This document shows, piece by piece, positions 7,606 to 16,022 of a stretch of 64,000 bases of DNA (position 1 is its first letter; every line of letters begins with the position of its first letter). The stretch covers positions 2,232,001 to 2,296,000 of the forward strand of contig CBDCEL010000004.1 in NCBI GenBank assembly GCA_965215845.1. Reading direction: 5' to 3'. This DNA is from Aurantibacter_A sp965215845 (lineage in GTDB: Bacteria; Bacteroidota; Bacteroidia; Flavobacteriales; Flavobacteriaceae). The position numbers were made by a program, and so were the translations under genes. The notes below the pieces were generated by a model. That model was not told the DNA's origin and did not search any database. It worked only from the letters and a program-made list of their open reading frames with translations.

Positions 7606-8016
7606 TTAAATAAGCTGCATTTCCTTGGCTTTCCGTATGGCCTGTGTTCTTCGTTTCGCGTCGAGTTTTACATACAGATTCGAAACATGTGTTTTAATGG
7701 TACTCTCCGATAAAAAGAGTTGTTCACCGATTTCCTTGTTGGATAGGCCCGAGGCAATACCATGTAAAACCTCATACTCCCTATTGCTCAATCCTGATTC
7801 TTTCAGTTTTTCTGAATCGATTTGTTTTTCCGGAAGATTACTTTTCCGGTGGACTTTCTTATTGAGATAAAGGCCGATAAAAAAGAAAACCACAGCAATG
7901 GTTGCGATAATCGATTCGATTGACATATCTCCTGAAGTATGCGCATATTTACTTAACTGAAATAGGAAGAGTAAGGCAATTATCAAAGCCGCGAAAATGA
8001 AGACCGTTCTCCCCAT
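7606..8016 (-). CDS. Membrane-anchored LuxR-type transcriptional regulator
   Basis: A 136-residue protein with two N-terminal transmembrane helices (about 4-22 and 36-53). A basic linker follows, then a GerE/LuxR helix-turn-helix at residues ~72-136: LSNREYEVLHGIASGLSNKEIGEQ in the leading helices, then SESTIKTHVSNLY. No receiver, PAS or autoinducer domain is present, so the DNA-binding domain is tethered directly to the membrane. Such small regulators are often adjacent to DUF4199 genes in flavobacteria. The signal sensed is unknown. Confidence 0.83.
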   Translation of the reverse strand: MGRTVFIFAALIIALLFLFQLSKYAHTSGDMSIESIIATIAVVFFFIGLYLNKKVHRKSNLPEKQIDSEKLKESGLSNREYEVLHGIASGLSNKEIGEQLFLSESTIKTHVSNLYVKLDAKRRTQAIRKAKEMQLI

Positions 8017-8025
8017 AGACTAAAT

Positions 8026-8964
8026 TTAGCAAAATTCCGTCTTTATTTTGTCGACAATGGTCTGGGCCAGTTTTTCAAGACTTTCGACCGTCCATCCCGC
8101 TACATGTGGGGAGAGGATTACATTTTCTGCTTGAATCAAATATTGGAAGGCCTCGGGAAGTTCTTTTTCCATGAACATATCCTCAAAGGATGACTTTTCG
8201 TATTCCAAAACGTCAAGTCCGGCTCCTAGAATTTTACCTAATTTCAATGCGGCGACCAAGTCTTTGGTTACCACACATTTACCACGGGCCGTATTTAACA
8301 ACCAAATTGGTTTGTGAAACTTTGAGATGAATTCGGAATCGATCATACCTGTGGTAAGATCGGTTTGTGGCACGTGAAGACTCAGAACATCCGTTTTTAA
8401 GAACAACTCGCTTTGGTCTACTTGTTTTGCATTTTCATCCCCAACATCTTTTTTGATATCATAACAAATGACCTCGACATCAAAACCCTTTAGTTTTTTT
8501 GCAAAAGCCTTACCCATATTCCCATAGCCGATGATACCCACCGTTTGACCGTCAAGCTCTATTCCGCGATTGCCCTCGCGATCCCATTTTCCGGAACGAA
8601 CCTCGCGATCCGCCTTGTGTAACTTGTTGAATAGCGACAATAGCATTCCCAAGACATGCTCACCAACGGCATTTCGATTGCCTTCAGGGGCTGCGGCGAG
8701 AAAAATACCTTTTGAGCGGGCATATTCGACATCTATATTTTCGAGCCCTGCCCCCAATCTTCCTATAAACTTCAGATTTGTGGCTTTTTTCAAAAAGGGC
8801 GAATCAATTGTAAATCGGCTTCTGATCATGAGTCCTTCGTATTCATGAATCTTCCCTTCGATTTCAGTTTTTGAAGAATCGTAGTCCTCGTGATTTTCAA
8901 AACCCAATTTTGCGAATTGCCTAATCAAGAGCGGATGATTCACATCTACATGTAAAACCTTCAT
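8026..8964 (-). CDS. D-2-hydroxyacid dehydrogenase
   Basis: An NAD(P)-dependent oxidoreductase of 312 residues that reduces 2-oxoacids or oxidises D-2-hydroxyacids. The Rossmann motif GIIGYGNMGKAF is near residue 143. The catalytic triad appears as Arg in LLNTARGK, Glu in GLDVLEYEKSSFE and His in ILSPHVAGWT. It resembles the catalytic and NAD domains of SerA but lacks the C-terminal ACT domain, so it could be a phosphoglycerate dehydrogenase-like enzyme or a generic hydroxypyruvate or lactate enzyme. It is followed after three bases by a cupin and then a nitrilase on the same strand. Confidence 0.82.
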   Translation of the reverse strand: MKVLHVDVNHPLLIRQFAKLGFENHEDYDSSKTEIEGKIHEYEGLMIRSRFTIDSPFLKKATNLKFIGRLGAGLENIDVEYARSKGIFLAAAPEGNRNAVGEHVLGMLLSLFNKLHKADREVRSGKWDREGNRGIELDGQTVGIIGYGNMGKAFAKKLKGFDVEVICYDIKKDVGDENAKQVDQSELFLKTDVLSLHVPQTDLTTGMIDSEFISKFHKPIWLLNTARGKCVVTKDLVAALKLGKILGAGLDVLEYEKSSFEDMFMEKELPEAFQYLIQAENVILSPHVAGWTVESLEKLAQTIVDKIKTEFC

Positions 8965-8967
8965 GAC

Positions 8968-9333
8968 CTAAATTTTCGGGTAGTGGGTCTGTGTCATTTC
9001 ATGTTCAATATCACCTGTATGGGCGGTGTTCTGTTTTTCAAAAAGCAGCAAATGCACCTCTTCGCCATCTTTTGTCATAGGGTTATGTTCGACCCCTTTG
9101 GGCACTACAATGATTTCACCTTCTTTAACGATTTCCGTTCGGTCACGGAACTGCATGTACAAAGTGCCTTTTAAGACTTGAAAAAGTTCATCCTCGTTTT
9201 CATGTGCATGCCAGACGAATTCGCCCTGAATTTTTGCCAAAATGACCTGCATATCGTCGACAGTCGCAATCTGGTGCGGATGCCATTGTTTTGAAAAAAG
9301 GGAATGCTTCTCCTTTAGGTTGATGGGTTTCAT
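8968..9333 (-). CDS. Cupin-domain protein
   Basis: A 121-residue single-domain β-barrel. Cupin motif 1 is seen as WHAHENEDELFQVLKGTLYM, giving the His-His-Glu metal ligands, and motif 2 as VVPKGVEHNPM with the last His. It may be a small-molecule dioxygenase, an isomerase or a binding protein; the sequence does not decide. It lies three bases from the hydroxyacid dehydrogenase and ten bases from the nitrilase, so the three probably form one transcription unit for a small carbon-nitrogen compound (inference). Confidence 0.8.
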   Translation of the reverse strand: MKPINLKEKHSLFSKQWHPHQIATVDDMQVILAKIQGEFVWHAHENEDELFQVLKGTLYMQFRDRTEIVKEGEIIVVPKGVEHNPMTKDGEEVHLLLFEKQNTAHTGDIEHEMTQTHYPKI

Positions 9334-9343
9334 TTTATCGATT

Positions 9344-10264
9344 TTATTCCTTTATGATTTCCGGTTGCCCCTTCACTTTGAATTCAAAGATGTCGTCGCG
9401 GGAATAATGGCCGACCACATCAAAGTCCAACTTACTTTGTGCGATTTCGTCCAGATCAAGTTCTGCCGTTAAAAGCCCTGATTGTTTCATTAAGGGACCT
9501 GCCAAAACTTTTCCCATCGGTGATATGATGACACTTCCGCCCGGACATATCTCCTCTATTTCATCATCGAGCAGTGATCCATACTTTTCTGGATACATCG
9601 ATTTGGTAAAATATTGATTACAGCCCAGTACAAAACAGCGGCCTTCCAAGGCGATATGCCGCATGGTAGACAACCATGTTTCCCGCGAATCGGCCGTTGG
9701 GGCAATATAAATTTCAACGCCTTTTTGAAACATCGCCATTCGGGCAAAAGGCATATAGTTTTCCCAGCAGATAAGTCCGCCCAATTTACCCATTGAGGTT
9801 TGAAAAGTGGTCAACGATTCTCCTGCAGCTTCGCCCCAGACAATCCGTTCAGAGCCTGTAGGCTTTATTTTACGGTGAATGCCCAAAAGTCCTTTTAACG
9901 GAGAAATATAGATCATCGAACAAAAAAGACTTCCGTTGGCATCGACTTTCTCGGTGATGCCCATCACCAAATAGGTATTTGTCGATTTGGAAAGCTCTTC
10001 CAAATATTTTAGATCGTCACTTTCAAGATCGATACTGTTGTCGCGATATTCCCGGTACAATTTTCTGCCCTCTTCGGTTCTGCTGCCCACCTTGGCCCCA
10101 AAAGAAAATCCTCTGGGATATCCTGGGATGAATGATTCTGGAAAAACCAGTAATTCGCATCCCTCTTTTGAGTATTTATGAACGAGCTCGCCAACCTTGT
10201 CCAATGTCTTGTTTTTGTCAAAAAACACCGGATTGTCTTGAACTACTCCGACCTTTACTTTCAT
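9344..10264 (-). CDS. Nitrilase-family carbon-nitrogen hydrolase
   Basis: A 306-residue enzyme hydrolysing a nitrile or amide C-N bond. The catalytic triad is visible: Glu43 in VFPESFIPGYP, Lys132 in HRKIKPTGSER and Cys166 in GGLICWENYMP. The WGEAAGESL insertion and the CWENYMP context are closer to true nitrilases (branch 1) than to amidases such as NitFhit or ω-amidase. It acts in the cytoplasm and likely forms spiral oligomers. It heads the nitrilase-cupin-hydroxyacid dehydrogenase run. A nitrile hydrolysed to an acid would fit this set, but the substrate is unknown. Confidence 0.85.
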   Translation of the reverse strand: MKVKVGVVQDNPVFFDKNKTLDKVGELVHKYSKEGCELLVFPESFIPGYPRGFSFGAKVGSRTEEGRKLYREYRDNSIDLESDDLKYLEELSKSTNTYLVMGITEKVDANGSLFCSMIYISPLKGLLGIHRKIKPTGSERIVWGEAAGESLTTFQTSMGKLGGLICWENYMPFARMAMFQKGVEIYIAPTADSRETWLSTMRHIALEGRCFVLGCNQYFTKSMYPEKYGSLLDDEIEEICPGGSVIISPMGKVLAGPLMKQSGLLTAELDLDEIAQSKLDFDVVGHYSRDDIFEFKVKGQPEIIKE

Positions 10265-10307
10265 TCTTAGCGTTTTGAGGTAGCAGAAAACGAATATAGG
10301 TATTTTT

Positions 10308-11255
10308 CTAGGCGATCAGATTGGTGTTCTTCCAAGTGTCGTCGTTCACTAGTTTTTTTGAAGCTTCATAAAGCTGTAGAAGTCGGGCTTTGTCTATATC
10401 ATAGACCCCTTGCATTATTCTTGGAAGGTAAAAAGTGCCGTGGTCGATTATGCCTTTTTGTTTGATGATATCCTCTTCAAGGTGTTCGTCGTTTTTCGAG
10501 ACTTCGGCATTGGTGATCTCTACATAGCGCTCAAGGATGCTTAGCAGATTTCGGGGAACAAAATCTTTGGGATTCAAAATGTCCTCAATTTTATCGGGCC
10601 TCGAGAAAATGGTCGTGGTTTCGGTAATCGGAAATTCGCTGCCCAATAATTTGTGTGTCGGACTATGATCTCGAACGCCGCCATCGAATAAGAGTGCTTT
10701 TGGAAAGCCGGAGCTGTCTCCCTCAAAATCTTCGATGTCGCCGCTCATTTCAATACCAGGGGTGAAAATCGGTATGGAGGCCGATGCGTTCACGAACTTC
10801 AAAAAGTTCTCGTAAGACACGGTCTTTAGATTGATATAAAATCGTTTTCCGGTATAGAAGTCGACCGAACCGACAATACAGATGGCCTTTGAGTCATCAG
10901 TTTTATAACTCTCGAACTCTTCCATTGAAACGGCCTTGGCCAAAGTCTTTTCCAGATTTTTCTGATCGCCTAGATAGTGTTTGCCAAAAACTATTTTCCA
11001 AATGGCGTTCCAGGTTTTGATTTTTCCATTTTTTTTGATGGGCGAGGTTTCGAAAAAGTCGTTCATTTCGAGGTTGAGCACCTGTTCTTTGATCAATTCG
11101 CGCTTGCCCAATGCCAGGGGAACGGCCAATATTGCTCCCGCCGAAATACCGGAAATGATATCGGGCTGATATGCCTTATCATAAATAATGGATTCTGCGA
11201 CCCCGAAGAGTCCGGCTATTTTTGTTCCCCCGCCTGAAATGCCCAGATGTTTCAT
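10308..11255 (-). CDS. Patatin-like phospholipase
   Basis: A serine hydrolase of 315 residues with the patatin Ser-Asp dyad. The oxyanion motif is GGGTK (residues 8-12), the nucleophile elbow is GISAG (Ser38), and the catalytic aspartate is Asp191 in LLFDGGVRD. No signal peptide is visible, so it probably acts at the cytoplasmic face of a membrane, cleaving acyl esters of phospholipids. The 220 bases upstream hold an A/T-rich dyad around 11334-11350 (AAAAAGTTTAACTTTTT) but no supported gene. Confidence 0.86.
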   Translation of the reverse strand: MKHLGISGGGTKIAGLFGVAESIIYDKAYQPDIISGISAGAILAVPLALGKRELIKEQVLNLEMNDFFETSPIKKNGKIKTWNAIWKIVFGKHYLGDQKNLEKTLAKAVSMEEFESYKTDDSKAICIVGSVDFYTGKRFYINLKTVSYENFLKFVNASASIPIFTPGIEMSGDIEDFEGDSSGFPKALLFDGGVRDHSPTHKLLGSEFPITETTTIFSRPDKIEDILNPKDFVPRNLLSILERYVEITNAEVSKNDEHLEEDIIKQKGIIDHGTFYLPRIMQGVYDIDKARLLQLYEASKKLVNDDTWKNTNLIA

Positions 11256-11475
11256 CTATTTAAAATCTTTATCAGTTTGAAAATGGGCTTAATAAAAATT
11301 TCCTGCCAAGATCAGCCGTTGCGCTTTCGCATAAAAAGTTTAACTTTTTGGTTCGGTAAGCAAAAAATTAATTTCATTTATGCCCATTTCATATTGGTAT
11401 TTTTTAGGAATGGCCAATAGGGGAACCCTCAACGAAGATAAGGGATAATCACAAGAATCTATTAAGTCGGAAATT

Positions 11476-12828
11476 TCAAATACCCAAAATTATCTTGGCG
11501 ATATAGAAATAAATAAGAATACCAAAGATGTCATTGCTTGTAGTTATAAACGGACCGGTGGCAATTGCGGGATCTACCCCGCGTTTATCTAAGAACAAGG
11601 GAATAAATGTGCCAATAAAACCAGCAACGACGATTACGACAATCAATGAGACCGAAATGGCCAAGGCGGTCAAAAAATCACCCTTCCAAATCCAGGTGAA
11701 CAGTAAGAGCAAGGCGGCCAAGATTATTCCGTTCAAAAGGGCTAGCAGCATTTCTTTTACCAAGCGATTGCCAATACTGCCCTTTAAATCGTCATTGGCC
11801 AGACCTTGTACGATAATGGCACTTGATTGTACGCCTACATTTCCGGCCATCGCTGCGATCAATGGCGTAAAGTAGAACAGAATGGCATGTTTTGCGATCA
11901 TTTCCTCGAAACCGCCCATTATAGCGGCCGCACCCAAACCGCCCAAAAGACCTAATATCAACCAAGGTAATCGGGCCCGCGTAAGCTCCCAGACCGTATC
12001 ATCTGCCTCTACACCTTGAGAGATACCAGCGGCCAGTTGATAATCCCGTTCAGCTTCCTCTTTTATTACGTCTACAATATCGTCAATAGTAATACGGCCG
12101 ACCAGTCTGCCGATTTCGTCAATTACGGGTATGGCCTCAAGGTCATACTTAGACATAATTTTAGCTACTTCCTCGGGTTTTTCGTTGACGTTGACCGAAT
12201 CTACTTTCGGAATATAAACATCCCGAATGTGCGAACTCGTAGAAGTGGTCAATAAATCTTTTAATGACAGGCGACCCATCAATTTTTCGTCACTATTGAC
12301 CACATAAATGGAGTGCACGCGTCTAACATTTTCAGCTTGGGCGCGCATTTCCTTTACACAAGTGGTAACGTTCCAATGTTCGTAAACCTTGACCAGTTCC
12401 TTTGCCATTAGTCCGCCTGCAGAGTTCTCATCGTAGCGCAACAGATCGACGATGTCTTTCGCGTGCTCTTTGTCCTCAATTTCCGAGATGACATCTTGAA
12501 CGATTTCATCAGGAAGCTCGGCAACGATATCGGCCGCATCATCTGTATCCAGTTCGGTAAGCTCTTCCGCAATTTCTTTAGTGGAAAGGTTGCCCAAAAC
12601 CGCCTCTCGAACATCATCATCGAGCTCGGTCAACACATCGGAAGTCTTATCACTGTCCAACAGCTTAAAGAGATAGGTGGCCTGGTCGAGTTCAAGTTCA
12701 TCTATAATTTCGGCCACATCGGCATAGTGTACCTCACCCATGAGGGACTCTAACCGAGAATCTTGTTGATCTCGGATGAGCTGTTGGATTTCCTCCAATA
12801 GATCGTCTGTGAGCTTAAAGGGTGTCAT
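11476..12828 (-). CDS. mgtE: MgtE-family magnesium transporter
   Basis: A Mg2+ channel of the inner membrane. The 450-residue protein has an acidic α-helical N domain (residues 1-130, many EL and DD repeats), two CBS domains (about 135-255; IDDIVDVIKEEAERD at the end), and five transmembrane helices from about residue 290. The pore region shows PLIAAMAGNVGVQSSAI and DPAIATGPFITTSNDIFG. Cytosolic Mg2+ binding between the N and CBS domains is expected to close the pore. The start is set at MTPFKLTDD (12828), giving the standard family length; a start 66 bases upstream adds a non-conserved stretch. It lies about 100 bases downstream of rsmA on the same strand. Confidence 0.92.
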   Translation of the reverse strand: MTPFKLTDDLLEEIQQLIRDQQDSRLESLMGEVHYADVAEIIDELELDQATYLFKLLDSDKTSDVLTELDDDVREAVLGNLSTKEIAEELTELDTDDAADIVAELPDEIVQDVISEIEDKEHAKDIVDLLRYDENSAGGLMAKELVKVYEHWNVTTCVKEMRAQAENVRRVHSIYVVNSDEKLMGRLSLKDLLTTSTSSHIRDVYIPKVDSVNVNEKPEEVAKIMSKYDLEAIPVIDEIGRLVGRITIDDIVDVIKEEAERDYQLAAGISQGVEADDTVWELTRARLPWLILGLLGGLGAAAIMGGFEEMIAKHAILFYFTPLIAAMAGNVGVQSSAIIVQGLANDDLKGSIGNRLVKEMLLALLNGIILAALLLLFTWIWKGDFLTALAISVSLIVVIVVAGFIGTFIPLFLDKRGVDPAIATGPFITTSNDIFGILIYFYIAKIILGI

Positions 12829-12937
12829 GACTCGCAATGGTACTTTTAGCACAGCGGCAAAGCTAAACAAAATGTTTCTAGTTTCAGGTTTCAAAAGTCT
12901 CGAGAGGTATTGACTTAAAACCTATAGTATCATTATA

Positions 12938-13783
12938 TCACCCGGTATGCGTATTAAAATCGGCTTCAATCTTTTGGGCTAGTAAGATGAAACTGGCCAC
13001 GCTCAATTGCTCTGGGCGTTGGTCAAATAATTCATTGGCCCTTAAATGGTCTGATAGGGAAAAAGACTTTAAGCTGTTGCGCAGTGTTTTTCTGCGCTGG
13101 TTGAAAGCGGTTTTTATGACGTTCAGAAACAATTTTTCATCGACGGGAAGTTTAAAATTACCCTTTCTACTTAAGCGAATGACACCCGACTCGACCTTTG
13201 GCGGGGGGTCGAACACCTCGGGAGGTACTGTAAACAAGTATTCCGCATCATAAAATGCCTGTGCATATACCGAAAGAATCCCATAAGTTTTACTGCCTTC
13301 GTTGGCACAGATCCGTTCGGCGACTTCCTTTTGAAACATTCCACTGAACTCGGGCACTTGAGCTTTGTGCTCCAACATTTTAAAAACAATCTGGGTCGAT
13401 ATGTTATAGGGAAAGTTTCCGATAATGGCGAATTGCTCTTTTTCGAACAAGGATAACAGGTCGTACTTTAAAAAGTCGGCTTTCAGTACCGTGAGTTTAC
13501 CTTTTGCATCCTCCCTTTTTTCAAAGAAAAAATTGTTTTTCAGAAAGTCGACTGATTCACTGTCAAGATCTATTGCCACAAGATTGATGGGTTTGCGAAG
13601 CAAATATTTGGTCAGTACCCCCGTACCCGGGCCAATTTCAATGATGTCTTCATATTCTTTGAAAGACAGTGTTTCTGAAATTTTTTGGGCAATTGCTTCA
13701 TCTTTAAGAAAGTGCTGTCCAAGATATTTCTTTGCCTTGACCGGGCCCTGAGATCTTGATTTCCTCCTTGACTTTTGGCCCAT
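12938..13783 (-). CDS. rsmA: 16S rRNA adenine dimethyltransferase
   Basis: Transfers four methyl groups from SAM to two adjacent adenines in the 3' terminal helix of 16S rRNA during 30S assembly (KsgA). The 281-residue protein has the SAM motif EIGPGTGVLTKYL, the acidic motif AIDLDSES, and the catalytic IGNFPYNIS (NxPY class). The short RRK- and K-rich N-terminus before KKYLGQHFL is common in Bacteroidota. DUF4286 lies three bases upstream and mgtE downstream; the rsmA-mgtE neighbourhood is common in this group. Confidence 0.94.
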   Translation of the reverse strand: MGQKSRRKSRSQGPVKAKKYLGQHFLKDEAIAQKISETLSFKEYEDIIEIGPGTGVLTKYLLRKPINLVAIDLDSESVDFLKNNFFFEKREDAKGKLTVLKADFLKYDLLSLFEKEQFAIIGNFPYNISTQIVFKMLEHKAQVPEFSGMFQKEVAERICANEGSKTYGILSVYAQAFYDAEYLFTVPPEVFDPPPKVESGVIRLSRKGNFKLPVDEKLFLNVIKTAFNQRRKTLRNSLKSFSLSDHLRANELFDQRPEQLSVASFILLAQKIEADFNTHTG

Positions 13784-13786
13784 TGA

Positions 13787-14098
13787 TTATTGCTCGCTTA
13801 TGACCTCCATTTCGGTACGAAAGGAGACTGATTTATTCGGAAATCGTTTCAAACCGTCTTCCCGCAATCCCGGCGCATCTTCTTCGTAATACTTTTTTAA
13901 GGTCTCCCTGTCCGAAACGGTAAATTGAACGGAATAGGTAATGCCGCCCATTTCCTCTTCCACCAAAACCCGGCACATTTTGGCACTTATAAATTTTCCG
14001 GTCGCCAATACCTCTGGAATGTGGATTTGATTCATCCAGACCAGCCATTCATCATGAACCGATTCATCGATATTCGTGGTAACGTTGTAGATATACAT
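13787..14098 (-). CDS. DUF4286 family protein
   Basis: A 103-residue protein with a ferredoxin-like α/β barrel pattern: YIYNVTTNIDES, then WLVWMNQIHIPEVLATGKF, a YSVQFTVSD strand and a closing strand VSFRTEMEVI. This is the DUF4286 family of Bacteroidota, with no known reaction. The start is taken at MYIYN (14098), because the five residues of a longer reading are not family-like. It lies three bases upstream of rsmA and is likely co-transcribed with it. Confidence 0.82.
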   Translation of the reverse strand: MYIYNVTTNIDESVHDEWLVWMNQIHIPEVLATGKFISAKMCRVLVEEEMGGITYSVQFTVSDRETLKKYYEEDAPGLREDGLKRFPNKSVSFRTEMEVISEQ

Positions 14099-14181
14099 TG
14101 TTGTCTTTCTCAATTGCAGCCGGTAATTACCTGATTAAGTAGGTCTTGACTGCACTCGACCTGACAGGCTTGAAAATACGG

Positions 14182-15972
14182 TCAATTTATGGCATCGCCC
14201 CGTAATCGCCTAAAATGTCGACGTGCCTGTGGAAAATAGTAACTGTCTTGATAATCGTAAATTATCTTTTCATAATGCGCCATGGCCTTTTCGGGCTGAT
14301 TTACTCTGATACGATAGAGTTCGCCAAGTGCAAAGTGCGCATCATCGGCCAATATATCATGTGCATAGAATTCGGTTATTTTTTTATAATTGAATTCAGC
14401 GGTCTTGTAATCCTTCTGTTTTTCAAGCAGTTTACCATGTCGTAAAAGGGCTTCATCTTCGATTTTTTCGCCCTTATGGTTTTGTAAAATATCATCCAGT
14501 ATCTCCATTGCTTCAAGGTCTTTGTTCTGGTACGCCAATAAATCGGCATGTGCATATTTTTTAAGGGCGGTCTGGGTCGAGTCTTCCAACGAATTGTCAG
14601 AAATCAAAAGACTCAACTGCATGGCATCGTTCGCTATCAGTTGGGAAGTCGACCCTCGAAGTACCTTCAACTGTGTTAGTGCCCAATCAAAATCTCCTTT
14701 ATAGAAACTTGTTTGTGCGACTTTGTAGCGCGCGTTTTGGCCCATGACATCATTTTTGAGCTTTTTTTGTATCTGCGAGTAATAAATAAGGGCTTCATTG
14801 AATTTTTTGTCGAATACCAAGATGTCGGCCAGGGCCATTTTTACAAAGGCCTTGCCCCGTACATTTAATGGAAGTTTCAGACTCTTCTTGAGAATCGCGA
14901 TGGCCTGGTCAGGGTTGTTCAATTTAAAGGTCAAAAAATTGGCATAATCCACCTGAAGTTGCACCGTTTGATTTTCATATCCGTGGGCCGCAATAAGCTC
15001 TTCGTACTGTTTTTGAATACCTATAAGCTTCTTTTCGCCGGCATCTGATGTTTCGATTTCAATCAAGTCGAGTTGTGCGTTCAGTTTGGTCACCTCATCG
15101 AAGGTGTTCTCTATGATAAATTCATAGACTTCACTAGCGGTTGCCTTGTCCTCGTTTTCAAGTGCCGTAATCGACAATGCTTGCAGCCTTTGAATAGTGG
15201 CACCATCCGTTCTTTTATAGATGGCCTTTTCTTGACGGAAGGCGTTGCCGTACTGTTTTTGTCGTACAAAAAGCCAGCTAAGCAGTTCATTCCAAAGGGG
15301 ATCCGGATTTTTCTGTGCGTTCTGCAAAAGCGTTTTTTTCAGAAGGATGTTGTTCTCGTTCTCCATGTCCCCATTGATGAAGTCATCAATGTTTCGTAGT
15401 ACTCTAGATTTGGAAACCTTGCCCTCGCTGATCAATCTCAAATAGGCCAAGTACATTTTCTCAATTTCCCCTTGCTCTCCAAAGATTCTTGCCAGTTGAA
15501 AGTTATAATCTAGTTGAGGATTGAGCTGCATGGCCTTTAGAAAGGCTTTTGAGGCGTAATCGAGCAAGGCATATTTTTGAAACCGCAACCCGATGGCATA
15601 GCCATAATTCGGATTCTCATCGATTTTTGTCAAAGCCCGCTCGTAGTATTGAGTGGCTTTTTCCGACACGTCTTGCAAGGTGTAGTTGTAGCCCAACTCG
15701 ATATAAAAAGTGGGATAAGCATTTTTGTTGGAAAGCTGTCTCAGCAAAAACTCTTCGGCCTCTTGATATCGTTCGAGCTGTTGGTAACAAGAAACCAACC
15801 CTTCAATGTAATCGGTTCTCCGGGGATTTTTCTCGGCCAGTTTCTCATAGAAAATAACCGCCTTTTCAAAATCCCCATCATTGAAATATTGTTGGGCCAG
15901 AAAATCATCTTGGGCATCAAGTGACTGAAAAGAACAAAGCATAACAAGTAAAAAGAGAAATCTCAAACCCAA
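14182..15972 (-). CDS. Exported tetratricopeptide-repeat protein
   Basis: A 596-residue protein with a signal peptide (LFLLVMLCSFQSLDAQ, cleavage near residue 20). It is followed almost wholly by TPR-type helix pairs: DGDFEKAVIFYEKLAEKNP, RYQEAEEFLLRQ, KNKDLEAMEILDDIL and PEKAMAHYEKIIYDY. The C-terminal repeats are spaced like those of BamD/YbgF-type envelope proteins. It is probably a periplasmic scaffold for protein-protein contacts; partners are unknown. It lies 50 bases downstream of serS on the same strand. Confidence 0.85.
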   Translation of the reverse strand: MGLRFLFLLVMLCSFQSLDAQDDFLAQQYFNDGDFEKAVIFYEKLAEKNPRRTDYIEGLVSCYQQLERYQEAEEFLLRQLSNKNAYPTFYIELGYNYTLQDVSEKATQYYERALTKIDENPNYGYAIGLRFQKYALLDYASKAFLKAMQLNPQLDYNFQLARIFGEQGEIEKMYLAYLRLISEGKVSKSRVLRNIDDFINGDMENENNILLKKTLLQNAQKNPDPLWNELLSWLFVRQKQYGNAFRQEKAIYKRTDGATIQRLQALSITALENEDKATASEVYEFIIENTFDEVTKLNAQLDLIEIETSDAGEKKLIGIQKQYEELIAAHGYENQTVQLQVDYANFLTFKLNNPDQAIAILKKSLKLPLNVRGKAFVKMALADILVFDKKFNEALIYYSQIQKKLKNDVMGQNARYKVAQTSFYKGDFDWALTQLKVLRGSTSQLIANDAMQLSLLISDNSLEDSTQTALKKYAHADLLAYQNKDLEAMEILDDILQNHKGEKIEDEALLRHGKLLEKQKDYKTAEFNYKKITEFYAHDILADDAHFALGELYRIRVNQPEKAMAHYEKIIYDYQDSYYFPQARRHFRRLRGDAIN

Positions 15973-16022
15973 GTTTTTATTAAAGATAACGTAGAATGGC
16001 AGACTTTGGTGTTAAGCTTATG

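Noticed and set aside
11282..11419. Possible 45-codon ORF between patatin and mgtE
   Set aside because: Atypical composition, no leader or family signal, and it overlaps an A/T-rich dyad.
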